Shown: positions 47,919 through 56,125 of the stretch, one piece after another
Position numbering within the stretch: position 1 is the first letter of the stretch
Layout: every line of letters starts with the position of its first letter
Translations under genes and position numbers: made by a program
NCBI RefSeq assembly: GCF_015767275.1
Contig: NZ_JADWMY010000010.1
Span: forward strand, 62,001-126,000
Origin: Herbaspirillum sp. AP02
GTDB taxonomy: Bacteria; Pseudomonadota; Gammaproteobacteria; Burkholderiales; Burkholderiaceae_D
Reading direction: 5' to 3'
DNA length: 64,000 nt
Notes under the pieces: generated by a model
What the model was told of the DNA's origin: nothing
Database searches by the model: none
Seen by the model: the letters and a program-made list of their open reading frames with translations, nothing else

Positions 47919-49598
47919 ATGGAAATCGTCTTTACCGTCCTGATCCTGCTGCTGGCCGTCGCCGTCTCCGGCGTGGTGGCAAGACTGGCACCGTTCAAGC
48001 TGCCCCTGCCGCTGTTCCAGATCGCCCTGGGTGCCGTGCTGGCGCTGCCCATGTTCGGCCTGCGCATCAGTTTCGATCCGGAACTGTTCCTGCTGCTGTT
48101 CATCCCGCCACTGCTCTTTACCGATGGCTGGCGCATGCCCAAGCGCGAGTTCTTCCGGCTGGCGCGTCCCATCCTGGCCCTGGCGCTGGGTCTGGTGATG
48201 TTCACCGTGGTCGGGGTGGGCTACTTCATCCACTGGATGATCCCGGTCATCTCGCTGCCCTCGGCCTTCGCGCTGGCCGCAGTGCTCTCGCCCACCGATG
48301 CGGTGGCGGTCTCGTCCATCATCGGCAAGGGGCGCCTGCCGGCCTCGATGCAGCATGTGCTGGAGGGCGAGGCACTGATGAACGACGCCTCCGGCCTGGT
48401 GGCCTTCAAGTTCGCCATTGCCGCCGTCATCACCGGCAGCTTCTCGCTGCTGGACGCCAGCATTTCCTTCGTGCTGATCGCTGCCGGCGGTGTCGCGGTC
48501 GGCCTGATCGTGGCCTGGGGCTTCGGCCTGATCCGGCGCAAGATCATCGAATGGGCCGGCGACGAGCCGGGCATCCAGGTGGTATTGCTGCTGCTGATCC
48601 CTTTCTCGGCCTACATCTTCGCCGAACATTTCGGCCTGTCCGGCATCCTGGCGGCGGTGGCCGCCGGCATGCTCATGCCCTACGTGGAAACGGCCGGCGG
48701 CGAATCGGCCGCCACCCGCCTGCAGGGGCGTAGCATCATGACCATGCTGGAGTTCGTCTTCAACGGCATGTCCTTCCTGCTGCTGGGCCTGCAGTTGCCG
48801 GGTATCGTCAGCCTGGCCCACGTGGATGCGCAGATGGCCGGCAACGTCCCGGTGTGGCACCTGTTCGTCTATATCCTGGCCATCACCGTGGCACTGATCG
48901 TGCTGCGCTTCGTCTGGGTCTGGATCAACCTGCGCATGCGCCGCTTTGCCTCGGCATTGCGGGGGCAGAGCGGGCGTAACCGCACGTTCGACCTGCGCCT
49001 GATCAGCATCACCGCGCTCTCGGGCGTGCGCGGCGCCATCACCCTGGCCGGCGTGATGTCGATCCCGCTGCTGCTGAAGGAACATACGCCCTTCCCGGCA
49101 CGCGACCTGTTGATCTTCCTGGCTACCGGGGTGATCGTCAGCTCGCTGCTGTTCGGCAGCTTCCTGCTGCCGTGGCTGCTCAAGGACCTGCAGCTTGATG
49201 CCGAGGTCAAGCGGCGCCGGGCCGAAGAGATGATGGCGCGCCTGCGCCTGTCGGAGGCCGCCGTGCGCAGCATCGAAACCGCCCAGGAACGCATCGGCGT
49301 GACCCTGGACGAAAACGACCTGGCGCTGCTGACCGAAGTCAGCGGCAGCCTGCTGGCCACCTACCGGATGCGGATGAATGCGGAGAGCGATTCGGAAGAA
49401 ACCCAGCGCGCCGCCAACCGCTTCAAGCAGTTCGAGCGCGAACTGCGGCTGGAGGCGATCCGCGCCGAGCGCCTGGAGGTGCACTACCTGCGCGCCGAAC
49501 AGCGCATCAACGATGAAACCTTCCTGATGCTGATCAACCAGATCGACATGGCCGAAACCTGGCTGCTGGGCTCACTGAACGGCCCCGGCCACCACTGA
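47919..49598 (+). CDS. CPA1-family Na+/H+ antiporter
   Basis: A 559-residue cation:proton antiporter. About 12 helices occupy residues 1-420, with the ion-site motif LSPTDAVAVSSI (about 125) and GEALMNDASGLVAFKF (about 155), as in NhaP/YjcE proteins. The C-terminal 140 residues are a cytoplasmic charged helical region (KRRRAEEMMARLRLSEAAVRSIETAQE). The ATG at 47919 is chosen because the hydrophobic N-terminus begins there. It extrudes Na+ or K+ and contributes to pH homeostasis. It is a single-gene unit between two hairpins. Confidence 0.9.
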   Translation: MEIVFTVLILLLAVAVSGVVARLAPFKLPLPLFQIALGAVLALPMFGLRISFDPELFLLLFIPPLLFTDGWRMPKREFFRLARPILALALGLVMFTVVGVGYFIHWMIPVISLPSAFALAAVLSPTDAVAVSSIIGKGRLPASMQHVLEGEALMNDASGLVAFKFAIAAVITGSFSLLDASISFVLIAAGGVAVGLIVAWGFGLIRRKIIEWAGDEPGIQVVLLLLIPFSAYIFAEHFGLSGILAAVAAGMLMPYVETAGGESAATRLQGRSIMTMLEFVFNGMSFLLLGLQLPGIVSLAHVDAQMAGNVPVWHLFVYILAITVALIVLRFVWVWINLRMRRFASALRGQSGRNRTFDLRLISITALSGVRGAITLAGVMSIPLLLKEHTPFPARDLLIFLATGVIVSSLLFGSFLLPWLLKDLQLDAEVKRRRAEEMMARLRLSEAAVRSIETAQERIGVTLDENDLALLTEVSGSLLATYRMRMNAESDSEETQRAANRFKQFERELRLEAIRAERLEVHYLRAEQRINDETFLMLINQIDMAETWLLGSLNGPGHH

Positions 49599-49619
49599 GG
49601 ACGAGCGGCAACGACAAAG

Positions 49620-49649
49620 CCCGCGCTGCCATCGGATTGGCAGGGCGGG
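49620..49649. terminator. Shared terminator-like hairpin between antiporter and small ORF
   Basis: CCCGCGCTGCCA (49620-49631) and TGGCAGGGCGGG (49638-49649) pair with one mismatch around TCGGAT. U tracts are weak on both sides (TATTCATTG on plus, CTTTGTCG on minus). It lies between convergent genes. Confidence 0.6.
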
Positions 49650-49677
49650 TATTCATTGCCCTACGGAATAAAGCGGC

Positions 49678-49947
49678 TCAGGCCACCGAATTGATGGTGG
49701 TGCCGATGATTTCGCCGGTGGAGTTGCGCGAAGCCTGTTCGCGGCGATTGCGCTCTTCGTTGGCGGTCTCGGCACGGGTTTCGTCGGCCTGGATTTCTTC
49801 CTGGCGGCGCATTTCGGCCTTGGCGGCAGCGGCGGCCTCCTCGGCACGACGCACGGCGACCGGGTCGTTGGCCTTGCCCGTAGTGGGCGTATTGCCGTTG
49901 GGGTCGGCGACGACGGCGTTGACGGCGGAGGAAATGTCGATGGGCAT
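49678..49947 (-). CDS. Small Glu/Arg-rich coiled-coil protein, unknown function
   Basis: An 89-residue protein from the ATG at 49947, preceded by GGGAG. The middle (VAVRRAEEAAAAAKAEMRRQEEIQADETRAETANEERNRRE) is a highly charged helix or coiled coil. The C terminus NSTGEIIGTTINSVA looks structured. No family was recognised. No signal peptide or membrane segment is seen. It is convergent with the antiporter gene. Confidence 0.65.
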   Translation of the reverse strand: MPIDISSAVNAVVADPNGNTPTTGKANDPVAVRRAEEAAAAAKAEMRRQEEIQADETRAETANEERNRREQASRNSTGEIIGTTINSVA

Positions 49948-50894
49948 GTTGGGCTCCCTGTGACTGCGAAGACTGAAGATGGATACTGAACCGGATCGGG
50001 CGTACCGCTGCTGGTACGAATTCGCTATGTTACGCCCATTGTCGTGCTCTGCCACCGGGAAAATCCTGAGGCATGCAGATTTACCGGGGTGCAGTGGGGA
50101 AACTGTGATGAATCTGGCAAATAAAACGCCCTATTCCGGTGGACATCGATGTCAGGGCGGCAAGTGATTGTCTTGCAGGCAAGCCCGATATCACTGGCCA
50201 GCGGATTCGTCAGCGCGGCCTTGAAGGGCAAGCGATGCAGGCCAGCACCCCTCTCCTCCGCTTCAACTAGGGCCTGTCCAAACACGCCATATTGCACGTT
50301 GAAAGCCTGCGCACTGTCATCCTGGCAATAGCCCGCCGTCACGACTACCACGAGATCCAGTTCCGGGACGATGCCGATGGACGGCCGCCCCCCATCAAGA
50401 ACCAGCTGCCCCCTGCAGGCCATGTCAGCGGGACGCAGACCAGGGCAAGCGGGCGCATATCCGCCAACGTCGGTCGGTGATACGGCCCAGCCAGCGCCGC
50501 GAAATTGCTGGGTGACGCAACCTGACTAGCACGCAAGAGACCCGACGAGAAAGCCAAGTACCGTTCCCCCAACGATTGAAGTACGTCGCTTTAAATCGAT
50601 TCAAATCCAGAATTCCGTCGATACAAATTCGCGATCCTTTCTAGTTTTCGCTGAATTTCCACCGCACTCCTTACCGTACCAAGAACCTGCCTTCATCATC
50701 GCATCCGCATATCGTTTGTCGCGGTTCCATTCGCATCCCATGCTCCGATCACGAATCGACGAGCGATGCGTCGACCTCATGTGCACGACCGCACGCCCCC
50801 CCCATCCCCAACGGATGCAACGCCGCGCCCGGTCATGACGCATGGCAAGCGCCACTTGCCGATTTCTATCCATCCGTTCCTTCAGAGAGTCCCC
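49948..50894. other. Long region without an intact gene
   Basis: Besides the small-ORF upstream region it holds a probable serine-hydrolase remnant (about 50200-50500, minus) and one copy of CTAGGGCCTGT (50267-50277). An AT-rich stretch at 50570-50760 follows, whose composition is unlike the neighbouring core genes and which likely contains the promoter of the secreted-protein gene. No convincing intact coding sequence was found. Confidence 0.55.
50200..50500 (-). pseudogene. Decayed beta-lactamase-type serine hydrolase fragment
   Basis: Read on the minus strand, the frame around 50420-50300 contains GIVPELDLVVVVTAGYCQDD. This closely resembles the conserved C-terminal strand of beta-lactamase/6-aminohexanoate-dimer-hydrolase family proteins (usual form VPELDLVVVVTAGNY). 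The preceding GGQ region is degenerate, no catalytic SxxK part was found, and similarity stops near 50300. Coordinates are approximate. Judged from motif memory only. Confidence 0.45.
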
Positions 50895-52172
50895 ATGAAC
50901 ACCACCGTCCTTAAGTTTTCCGAATCCGATGCCTTCCTCAAGAGCATTTCCATCAAGACCATCAAGGATGTGCGCGCGCTGGACGTCGACTTGCTGCTCA
51001 CCGATCAGTACCGCTTTACCGGCAGCAGCAGCGCCAGCGAAGGCGGTTACGACATGGGCAACATCCGCCTGCTTTACCAGACCACCACGGCCAACGAAAA
51101 CAGTACGCCGACCATGGCGGTGTCCTTCACCCGGGCCAGGGCGCAGGCGGGCGACGTGATTGCGCTCTACGAGGGGACCAAGCTGCTGGTGAGCAAGACG
51201 CTCACCAGCACCGATCTCACGACGGGGACGGGCACATTGGCAACGCTGGAGCTCAAGGTCAGCGACAGCCTGTCGGCCGGCAACCATGCCATCGTCAGCA
51301 AATACACCACGGCCGCCGGCGCCAGCAGCCTATCGGCGGCCGAGACGGTGAGCATCAGCGCGGCCATGAAGGCGCCACTGTTGACCCAGCTCACGGTCAA
51401 GGCCTCCTACGACACTGACGCCAACGCCAAGGCCGTGGTGCTGGGGGGTGAGCGTTATGCCGCCATCACCGACCCTGGCACGGGCAGCGGCGGGGTCTAT
51501 GACAAGGGCTTGATCTTTAGCGGCAACATCACTACACCCGGCCTGACCGGCAACCAGCAATATCTGGTGACCATCAGCCTGGGCGGCAAGATGCTGGCCT
51601 TCGACACCTTCACCTTCGACAGCACCGCGGCAAGCACCAACAGCTTCACGCTGCAAGCCGCGCCCAATCTGCTGGCCCCGGGCTTTTACCGGGACCTGAC
51701 GGCAACGGTAACCAACGTGACCGAAGGCAGCATCCACAACGGGCAAACGTCGGTGATCAAGGATGTGGGGTTGGGCTGGTATTGGGCGGCGCAATCCATG
51801 GGGGACTTGAGCGGCGGTAGTGGCAGCGACGGCTTGCTGCTCAGCGCCACCCCCAGCGGCAGCTCGCCCACGGTCACCACGGGCGATGGCGCCGATACGC
51901 TCACGGTGGGCGCCTTTGGCAAGACGGGCAACTTCAGCGCCACGGTGACCGACTTCAAGCTCGGTCTGGACAAGGTGCAGGTGTTTGGGCAGACGGTGAC
52001 GGCGGCCAACTTCGCCAGCTTTGCCACACGCGCGGCGGCCACCGCAGATGGGCTTGGCACGACCTTGGTGGTGGATTTAGACGGCGCCGGTGCCGGTAGC
52101 CAGACCTATACGCTGAACTTGCAGAACCTGAAGTATGTGGCGGCGAATACGCAGACGATCTTTGGTGTATAA
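50895..52172 (+). CDS. Putative type I-secreted RTX-like protein
   Basis: A 425-residue protein rich in Thr, Ser, Gly and Ala, without an N-terminal signal peptide. The first 310 residues contain two beta-rich, Ig-like stretches. The C-terminal 110 residues look like a type I secretion target region: degenerate nonapeptides GGSGSDGLLL and TGDGADTLTV, then VTDFKLGLDKVQVFG and a hydrophobic end TQTIFGV. It could be an adhesin or biofilm matrix protein. No ABC/HlyD/TolC export genes are in the window. It is bracketed by short repeats shared at 50267 and 52266, and its neighbourhood is unlike the core, suggesting later acquisition. Confidence 0.7.
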   Translation: MNTTVLKFSESDAFLKSISIKTIKDVRALDVDLLLTDQYRFTGSSSASEGGYDMGNIRLLYQTTTANENSTPTMAVSFTRARAQAGDVIALYEGTKLLVSKTLTSTDLTTGTGTLATLELKVSDSLSAGNHAIVSKYTTAAGASSLSAAETVSISAAMKAPLLTQLTVKASYDTDANAKAVVLGGERYAAITDPGTGSGGVYDKGLIFSGNITTPGLTGNQQYLVTISLGGKMLAFDTFTFDSTAASTNSFTLQAAPNLLAPGFYRDLTATVTNVTEGSIHNGQTSVIKDVGLGWYWAAQSMGDLSGGSGSDGLLLSATPSGSSPTVTTGDGADTLTVGAFGKTGNFSATVTDFKLGLDKVQVFGQTVTAANFASFATRAAATADGLGTTLVVDLDGAGAGSQTYTLNLQNLKYVAANTQTIFGV

Positions 52173-52265
52173 GCCGGCTACGTGAAGGACGCGGCAGTTC
52201 TCCGGGCATCCGCCACCAGCAGCCGCAGTGCTGCAGGAGAACCGAGCGTGGGGAGGGCCCCCTAT

Positions 52266-52324
52266 CTAGGGCCTGTTCCCACCCAATCTGCGAGATGCGC
52301 AGATTGGGTGGGAACCTAGGGCCT
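52266..52324. repeat. Long hairpin between 9-bp direct repeats
   Basis: Arms GTTCCCACCCAATCTGCG (52275-52292) and CGCAGATTGGGTGGGAAC (52298-52315) are perfect over 18 bp with a 5-nt loop. CTAGGGCCT occurs immediately on both sides (52266-52274 and 52316-52324). There is no U tract, so it is not a standard terminator. It resembles a tiny palindromic mobile repeat or the remnant of an insertion-sequence end. Confidence 0.65.
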
Positions 52325-52430
52325 AATTGAAGGCAACACCGGCATGACAACGAACAATCCGTACGTGAACACATCAGGGCCGCCCGCCATCAGTGGCGTC
52401 CGCTCTTTGCCGGCCCCCGATTCCCGCCGA

Positions 52431-53219
52431 TCAATGACAATCCGGAACGTTCTGATCCAGATAGACCTCGAAGGCGACGCTATTGACCCACTTCTTGACG
52501 GCATTGCCCCAGAACGCCTCGTTCCAGCGCGCTGCCACCTGGCGTGCCGCCGCCAGATCGGCCGGGTCGCTGCTGCGTACTTGCAGTACCAGTGCCTGGC
52601 GGGAGGTGGGCGGCAACTGGGCGGAAAACTTTTTCCATTCCGGCAGCTTGAGCAGGGCCTTCATCAGCGTGTCGTCATGCACGGCTGCGTCACACTGGCC
52701 GGTGCGCACCGCCAGCAGCGAATCAGCCGGGGCCGGCATCTGCTTTTCGATGGCGCCGTAACGCGCAGCGAGCGTGCCGACATAGGGCGAACCGATGGCG
52801 ACGCAGACGCTGCGGCCCTGCAGGTCTTCCCATTTGCGGATGGTGGTGTCGGTGCGCATGATGGCCATGCCGCCGGCGCTGTAGCCGGTGGGGATCTCGA
52901 CCACATCGCCGGCCGCGGCCTGCCCGGGCGCCGTGCGGGTGAACACCAGCTCGGGCCGTATCCCCTTCACGGCGGCACGTTCGGCCACGTTGGTCTGCAG
53001 CTCGGCCTTCACCTTCCACTGCGCGGCCAGGTCGTCCGCCAGCACGGTGGCGATGTTTTCCGGCGTGCGGAATTTCATGCCGCCCTTGTAGGTCGGCGGT
53101 ACGTGATCCAGACCGATACGCAGCTGCCCGCTGCGGCGGGCGTCATCCAGTACACCGGCTTGCAGGCTGCATGACAGCAATGCCGCCAGCGCAAAAATGA
53201 AAGAATGAAGACCGCGCAT
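52431..53219 (-). CDS. Amino-acid-type (SBP_bac_3) periplasmic binding protein
   Basis: A 262-residue protein with a signal peptide (MRGLHSFIFALAALLSCSLQAG) and the small periplasmic-binding fold: SGQLRIGLDHVPPTY, the hinge segments KWEDLQGRSVCVAIGSPY and LLAVRTGQCDAAVHDD. The ATG at 53219 is taken because the signal peptide begins there. It is last in a leftward ABC operon that already has an NMT1-type binding protein, so it may supply a second ligand to the same permease or serve a different role. Confidence 0.83.
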   Translation of the reverse strand: MRGLHSFIFALAALLSCSLQAGVLDDARRSGQLRIGLDHVPPTYKGGMKFRTPENIATVLADDLAAQWKVKAELQTNVAERAAVKGIRPELVFTRTAPGQAAAGDVVEIPTGYSAGGMAIMRTDTTIRKWEDLQGRSVCVAIGSPYVGTLAARYGAIEKQMPAPADSLLAVRTGQCDAAVHDDTLMKALLKLPEWKKFSAQLPPTSRQALVLQVRSSDPADLAAARQVAARWNEAFWGNAVKKWVNSVAFEVYLDQNVPDCH

Positions 53220-53291
53220 CGTGAGTCCAGATGACTTGAATACCTGGTGTTGGGTCAAACCCGGATCAGGATTTTTCCTCAGACATACCGC

Positions 53292-54065
53292 TCAGACATA
53301 CTGATACCGCAGCAGTCGGTGCTTGAGGTTTTCCAGGATGACCTGGTCGATCAGCGCCGCCAGGATGGCAATGGTCAGGATATTGGCCATCACACCGATC
53401 ATGTCCGCCGTCTCGCCCGAGTAGGCCAGCGTGCGCCCCAGCCCCTTGCCGAAACCGACCAGCATCTCGGCCGAGATCAGTGCACGCCAGGCATTACCGA
53501 AGGCCAGCTGGGCGCCGGTGATCAGTTCCGGCATCACCGCCGGCAGGTAGACCCGGCGCAGCATGGACAGGCGCGACGCACCCATCACGCGGGCCGCCGA
53601 GACATGCACCTGCTGCACGCTCTCGGTGGCGTTCATCACCGACAGCGCCGCCGGGAAGAAGGCGGCGATGGCCACCACCACCACGATGGGCAGGTTGCCG
53701 AAGCCCATCAGGATCAGGAACAGCGGCACCCAGGCGATGGACGGGATCGATTGCAGGATCACGATGGCCGACTTCAGCACTTCGCGGAAGAAGAACAGCA
53801 CCGCGCCGATCAGGCCGAAACCGATGCCCAGCACCAGCGCCGAGCCATAGCCCAGGCCCAGGCGATAGAGGCTGCCGAACAAGGCCAGGCGGAAATTGCT
53901 GGACTGCACCTCTTCAAACAGGCGCGCCGCCACCGACGGCACGCCCGGCATCAGGAAGGAAGGCAGCGACCAGGCCGCGATCTGCCACATCAGGAGGATG
54001 AAGGCGATGGCCAGGACCATGGCCAGCTTCTTGCGGAGACCGGTAACGCGACGCTGTGAGCTCAT
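53292..54065 (-). CDS. Ssu/Tau-type ABC transporter permease
   Basis: A 257-residue permease with about six helices. The BPD-transport EAA region reads HVSAARVMGASRLSMLRRVYLPAVMPELITGAQLAFGNAWRALI, as in SsuC/TauC sulfonate permeases. It lies 78 nt after the NMT1-type binding-protein gene and 72 nt before the second binding-protein gene. Substrate is inferred from family: sulfonates, taurine or related small organics. Confidence 0.88.
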   Translation of the reverse strand: MSSQRRVTGLRKKLAMVLAIAFILLMWQIAAWSLPSFLMPGVPSVAARLFEEVQSSNFRLALFGSLYRLGLGYGSALVLGIGFGLIGAVLFFFREVLKSAIVILQSIPSIAWVPLFLILMGFGNLPIVVVVAIAAFFPAALSVMNATESVQQVHVSAARVMGASRLSMLRRVYLPAVMPELITGAQLAFGNAWRALISAEMLVGFGKGLGRTLAYSGETADMIGVMANILTIAILAALIDQVILENLKHRLLRYQYV

Positions 54066-54143
54066 AAGACGAATAAAAGACGATGGCCGGACTGGGTCCG
54101 GCCAGGGTAAGAACGAATACGACCTATCCCGACAACCCGAACC

Positions 54144-55145
54144 TTACAGCTTGCGGGCGTTCTGCCACGACAGGTCGGTGATGGAGTTCACGTCGAAGGG
54201 CTTGCCATCGCGGGTCTTGAGCGAACCCTGGGATTGCAGGATATCGGCAATCTCCTGCATGCGGTCCTGGTCCTTCTTGTTGATCTTGGGGGTGAAGGTC
54301 TGGCTCTTGATGGCATCGCGGATCACGTCTTCACGCAGCATCTCGCCGTGCTTCAAAGTCTTCAGGGTCGGCTCGGCGATGAAATAGCCGGCGATCAGCT
54401 TGGAGGCCTCGGCGGGCTTCTTCTGCAGCAGGGTGATGGCGTCACGCTGGGCGTCGAGCGACTTCCAGACGGCCTCGCGCTTCTTCTTCAGGGTCTCGCC
54501 GGAGGTGATCACCACCATGCAGGGGAAGGGCCAGACTTCGCCGATCTCGTAGATCTGCTTGACCGGTGCGATCAGTTGCGCGATGCGGGCCTGAGGTTCG
54601 AACAGGAAGGCCGCGTCCACGCGCTTGCCCACCAGCGACTGCACCGCCACCTGGGGCGAGACGCCCATGACGTTGACGTCATCCGGCTTGACGCCGGCGT
54701 CGCGCAGGACCACGCCCTTGAGCACGGTGTCCGCGGTGCTGCCCTCGGCTTGCGAGGCCAGGGTCTTGCCCTTCAGGTCGGCGACCTTGTTGATGCCCGA
54801 ATCCTCGCGTGCCACCAGGGCGTGATAGCCCAGTTGCGCGCCGCCCACCACCTTCAGGTCGGCACCCTTGGAGGCCCAGGCCACGGCATTGGAGAAACCG
54901 AACACGCCGCTGTCGAGCTGGCCGCCGACGATGGCCTTGACCAGGTCGGTGCCGGACTTGAACTCGATCAGTTCCACATCCAGGCCGTACTTCTTGTAGA
55001 GGCCGGCTTCATAGGCAGCCATGGCCTGGGCATCGTCCATGACGCGCAGGTAGCCGATCTTGAATTTTTCCAGGGCAAAGGCGTTGCCGGTGAAAGCCAG
55101 GGCAGCGGCGGCGATGGCCGGTGCCAGGATGCGTGCGAGTTTCAT
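54144..55145 (-). CDS. SsuA/NMT1-type ABC substrate-binding protein
   Basis: A 333-residue periplasmic protein with a signal peptide ending in NAFALE (residue about 26) and the NMT1/SsuA core: FKIGYLRVMDDAQAMAAYEAGLYKKYGLDVELIEFKSGTDLVKAIVGGQLDSGVFGFSN. PEDV-like LKGKTLASQAEGS and VGKRVDAAFLFEPQA also match. Its ATG overlaps the ATPase stop by 4 nt (ATGA). Ligand may be a sulfonate or an aromatic/nitrile-type compound; it cannot be told from sequence. Confidence 0.88.
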   Translation of the reverse strand: MKLARILAPAIAAAALAFTGNAFALEKFKIGYLRVMDDAQAMAAYEAGLYKKYGLDVELIEFKSGTDLVKAIVGGQLDSGVFGFSNAVAWASKGADLKVVGGAQLGYHALVAREDSGINKVADLKGKTLASQAEGSTADTVLKGVVLRDAGVKPDDVNVMGVSPQVAVQSLVGKRVDAAFLFEPQARIAQLIAPVKQIYEIGEVWPFPCMVVITSGETLKKKREAVWKSLDAQRDAITLLQKKPAEASKLIAGYFIAEPTLKTLKHGEMLREDVIRDAIKSQTFTPKINKKDQDRMQEIADILQSQGSLKTRDGKPFDVNSITDLSWQNARKL

Positions 55146-55915
55146 ACTCCTACCCCTTCAATGTTTTTGGCAAATTCGTCCTGCTCGGCGTGGATGCCCA
55201 GCAGGCAGAGGATCTCGCGACGGGTGGCCGCGAATTCGGACAGGTCGTGCGTCTTTTCGTGATGCACGAGATTGAATTCCTTCAAGACCTTGGCCGGGCG
55301 CGGGCTGAACACGAAGATGCGGTCGGCCAGGAACAGCGCCTCGTCCACATCGTGGGTGACCAGTACCACGGTCGGCCCCTGCTGGCGGATCAGGTCGCGC
55401 AGGGCATCCTGCAGGGTCATGCGGGTGAGCGCATCAAGGGCGCCGAAGGGCTCGTCCAGCAGCAGGGCCTTGGGCTGCGAGATGAAGGCGCGTGCCAGCG
55501 CGGCGCGCTGGCGCATGCCGCCCGAGACCTGGTGCGGGTAGTAGTGTTCGAAGCCCTTGAGCTTGACGTTGTCCAGCCAGACGGCGGCCTGCTCGGCGGC
55601 CTTCTTCTTGTCGACGTTCTGGAATTCCAGGGCCAGGGCCACATTCTGCTGCAGGGTCAGCCAGGGATAGAGCGCGTTTTCCTGGAACATCAGGGTGCGC
55701 TCGGGGTGCGGGCCGCGAATGACCTGGCCGTCAGCGGCGACCGTGCCGCTGCTGGGCTTTTCCAGGCCGGCAGCCATGTGCAGCAGGGTGGACTTGCCGC
55801 AACCGGAAGGGCCGACCAGCGCGACCAGCTCACCCGATGCGATGTCGCGGGTGAATTCCTCGATCACGTGCAGGTCGCCGAAGCGCTTGGCGACGTTGTT
55901 GAAAGATAGCTTCAT
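55142..55915 (-). CDS. Ssu/Tau-type ABC transporter ATPase
   Basis: A 257-residue ATPase and first gene of the leftward operon. Motifs: Walker A GPSGCGKST (35-43), Q-loop MFQENALYPWLTL, signature VSGGMRQRAALARA, Walker B ALLLDEPFGALDALTR, switch His in LVTHDVDEA. Architecture is typical of SsuB/TauB. It overlaps the binding-protein gene by 4 nt. A palindrome 164 nt upstream may bind the regulator. Confidence 0.9.
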   Translation of the reverse strand: MKLSFNNVAKRFGDLHVIEEFTRDIASGELVALVGPSGCGKSTLLHMAAGLEKPSSGTVAADGQVIRGPHPERTLMFQENALYPWLTLQQNVALALEFQNVDKKKAAEQAAVWLDNVKLKGFEHYYPHQVSGGMRQRAALARAFISQPKALLLDEPFGALDALTRMTLQDALRDLIRQQGPTVVLVTHDVDEALFLADRIFVFSPRPAKVLKEFNLVHHEKTHDLSEFAATRREILCLLGIHAEQDEFAKNIEGVGV

Positions 55916-56078
55916 GTCGTCCGGCGGCCGGGCCGCGCAGGTTGAGATGCGGTTGAAATGCCTGGATCAGGAGGCGTGGGAGGGATCACAGAGCGCCCCC
56001 GGGCGCGCTTTCCCCTTTTTGTCAGGGATGCACTGTACTGTTGCCGGCCAGGCCGAACAACTACTTAAAAATCGTATG

Positions 56079-56099
56079 CTTATTCGTATTTCGAATAAG
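56079..56099. promoter_or_regulatory. Candidate operator upstream of the Ssu-type operon
   Basis: CTTATTCG (56079-56086) and CGAATAAG (56092-56099) are perfect 8-bp arms with 5 nt between, in an AT-rich patch 164 nt before the ATPase start. The symmetrical T-rich layout would suit a LysR-type regulator such as CysB or Cbl. Confidence 0.45.
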
Positions 56100-56125
56100 A
56101 AAGACGCCCAAAACGCATAAAGACG

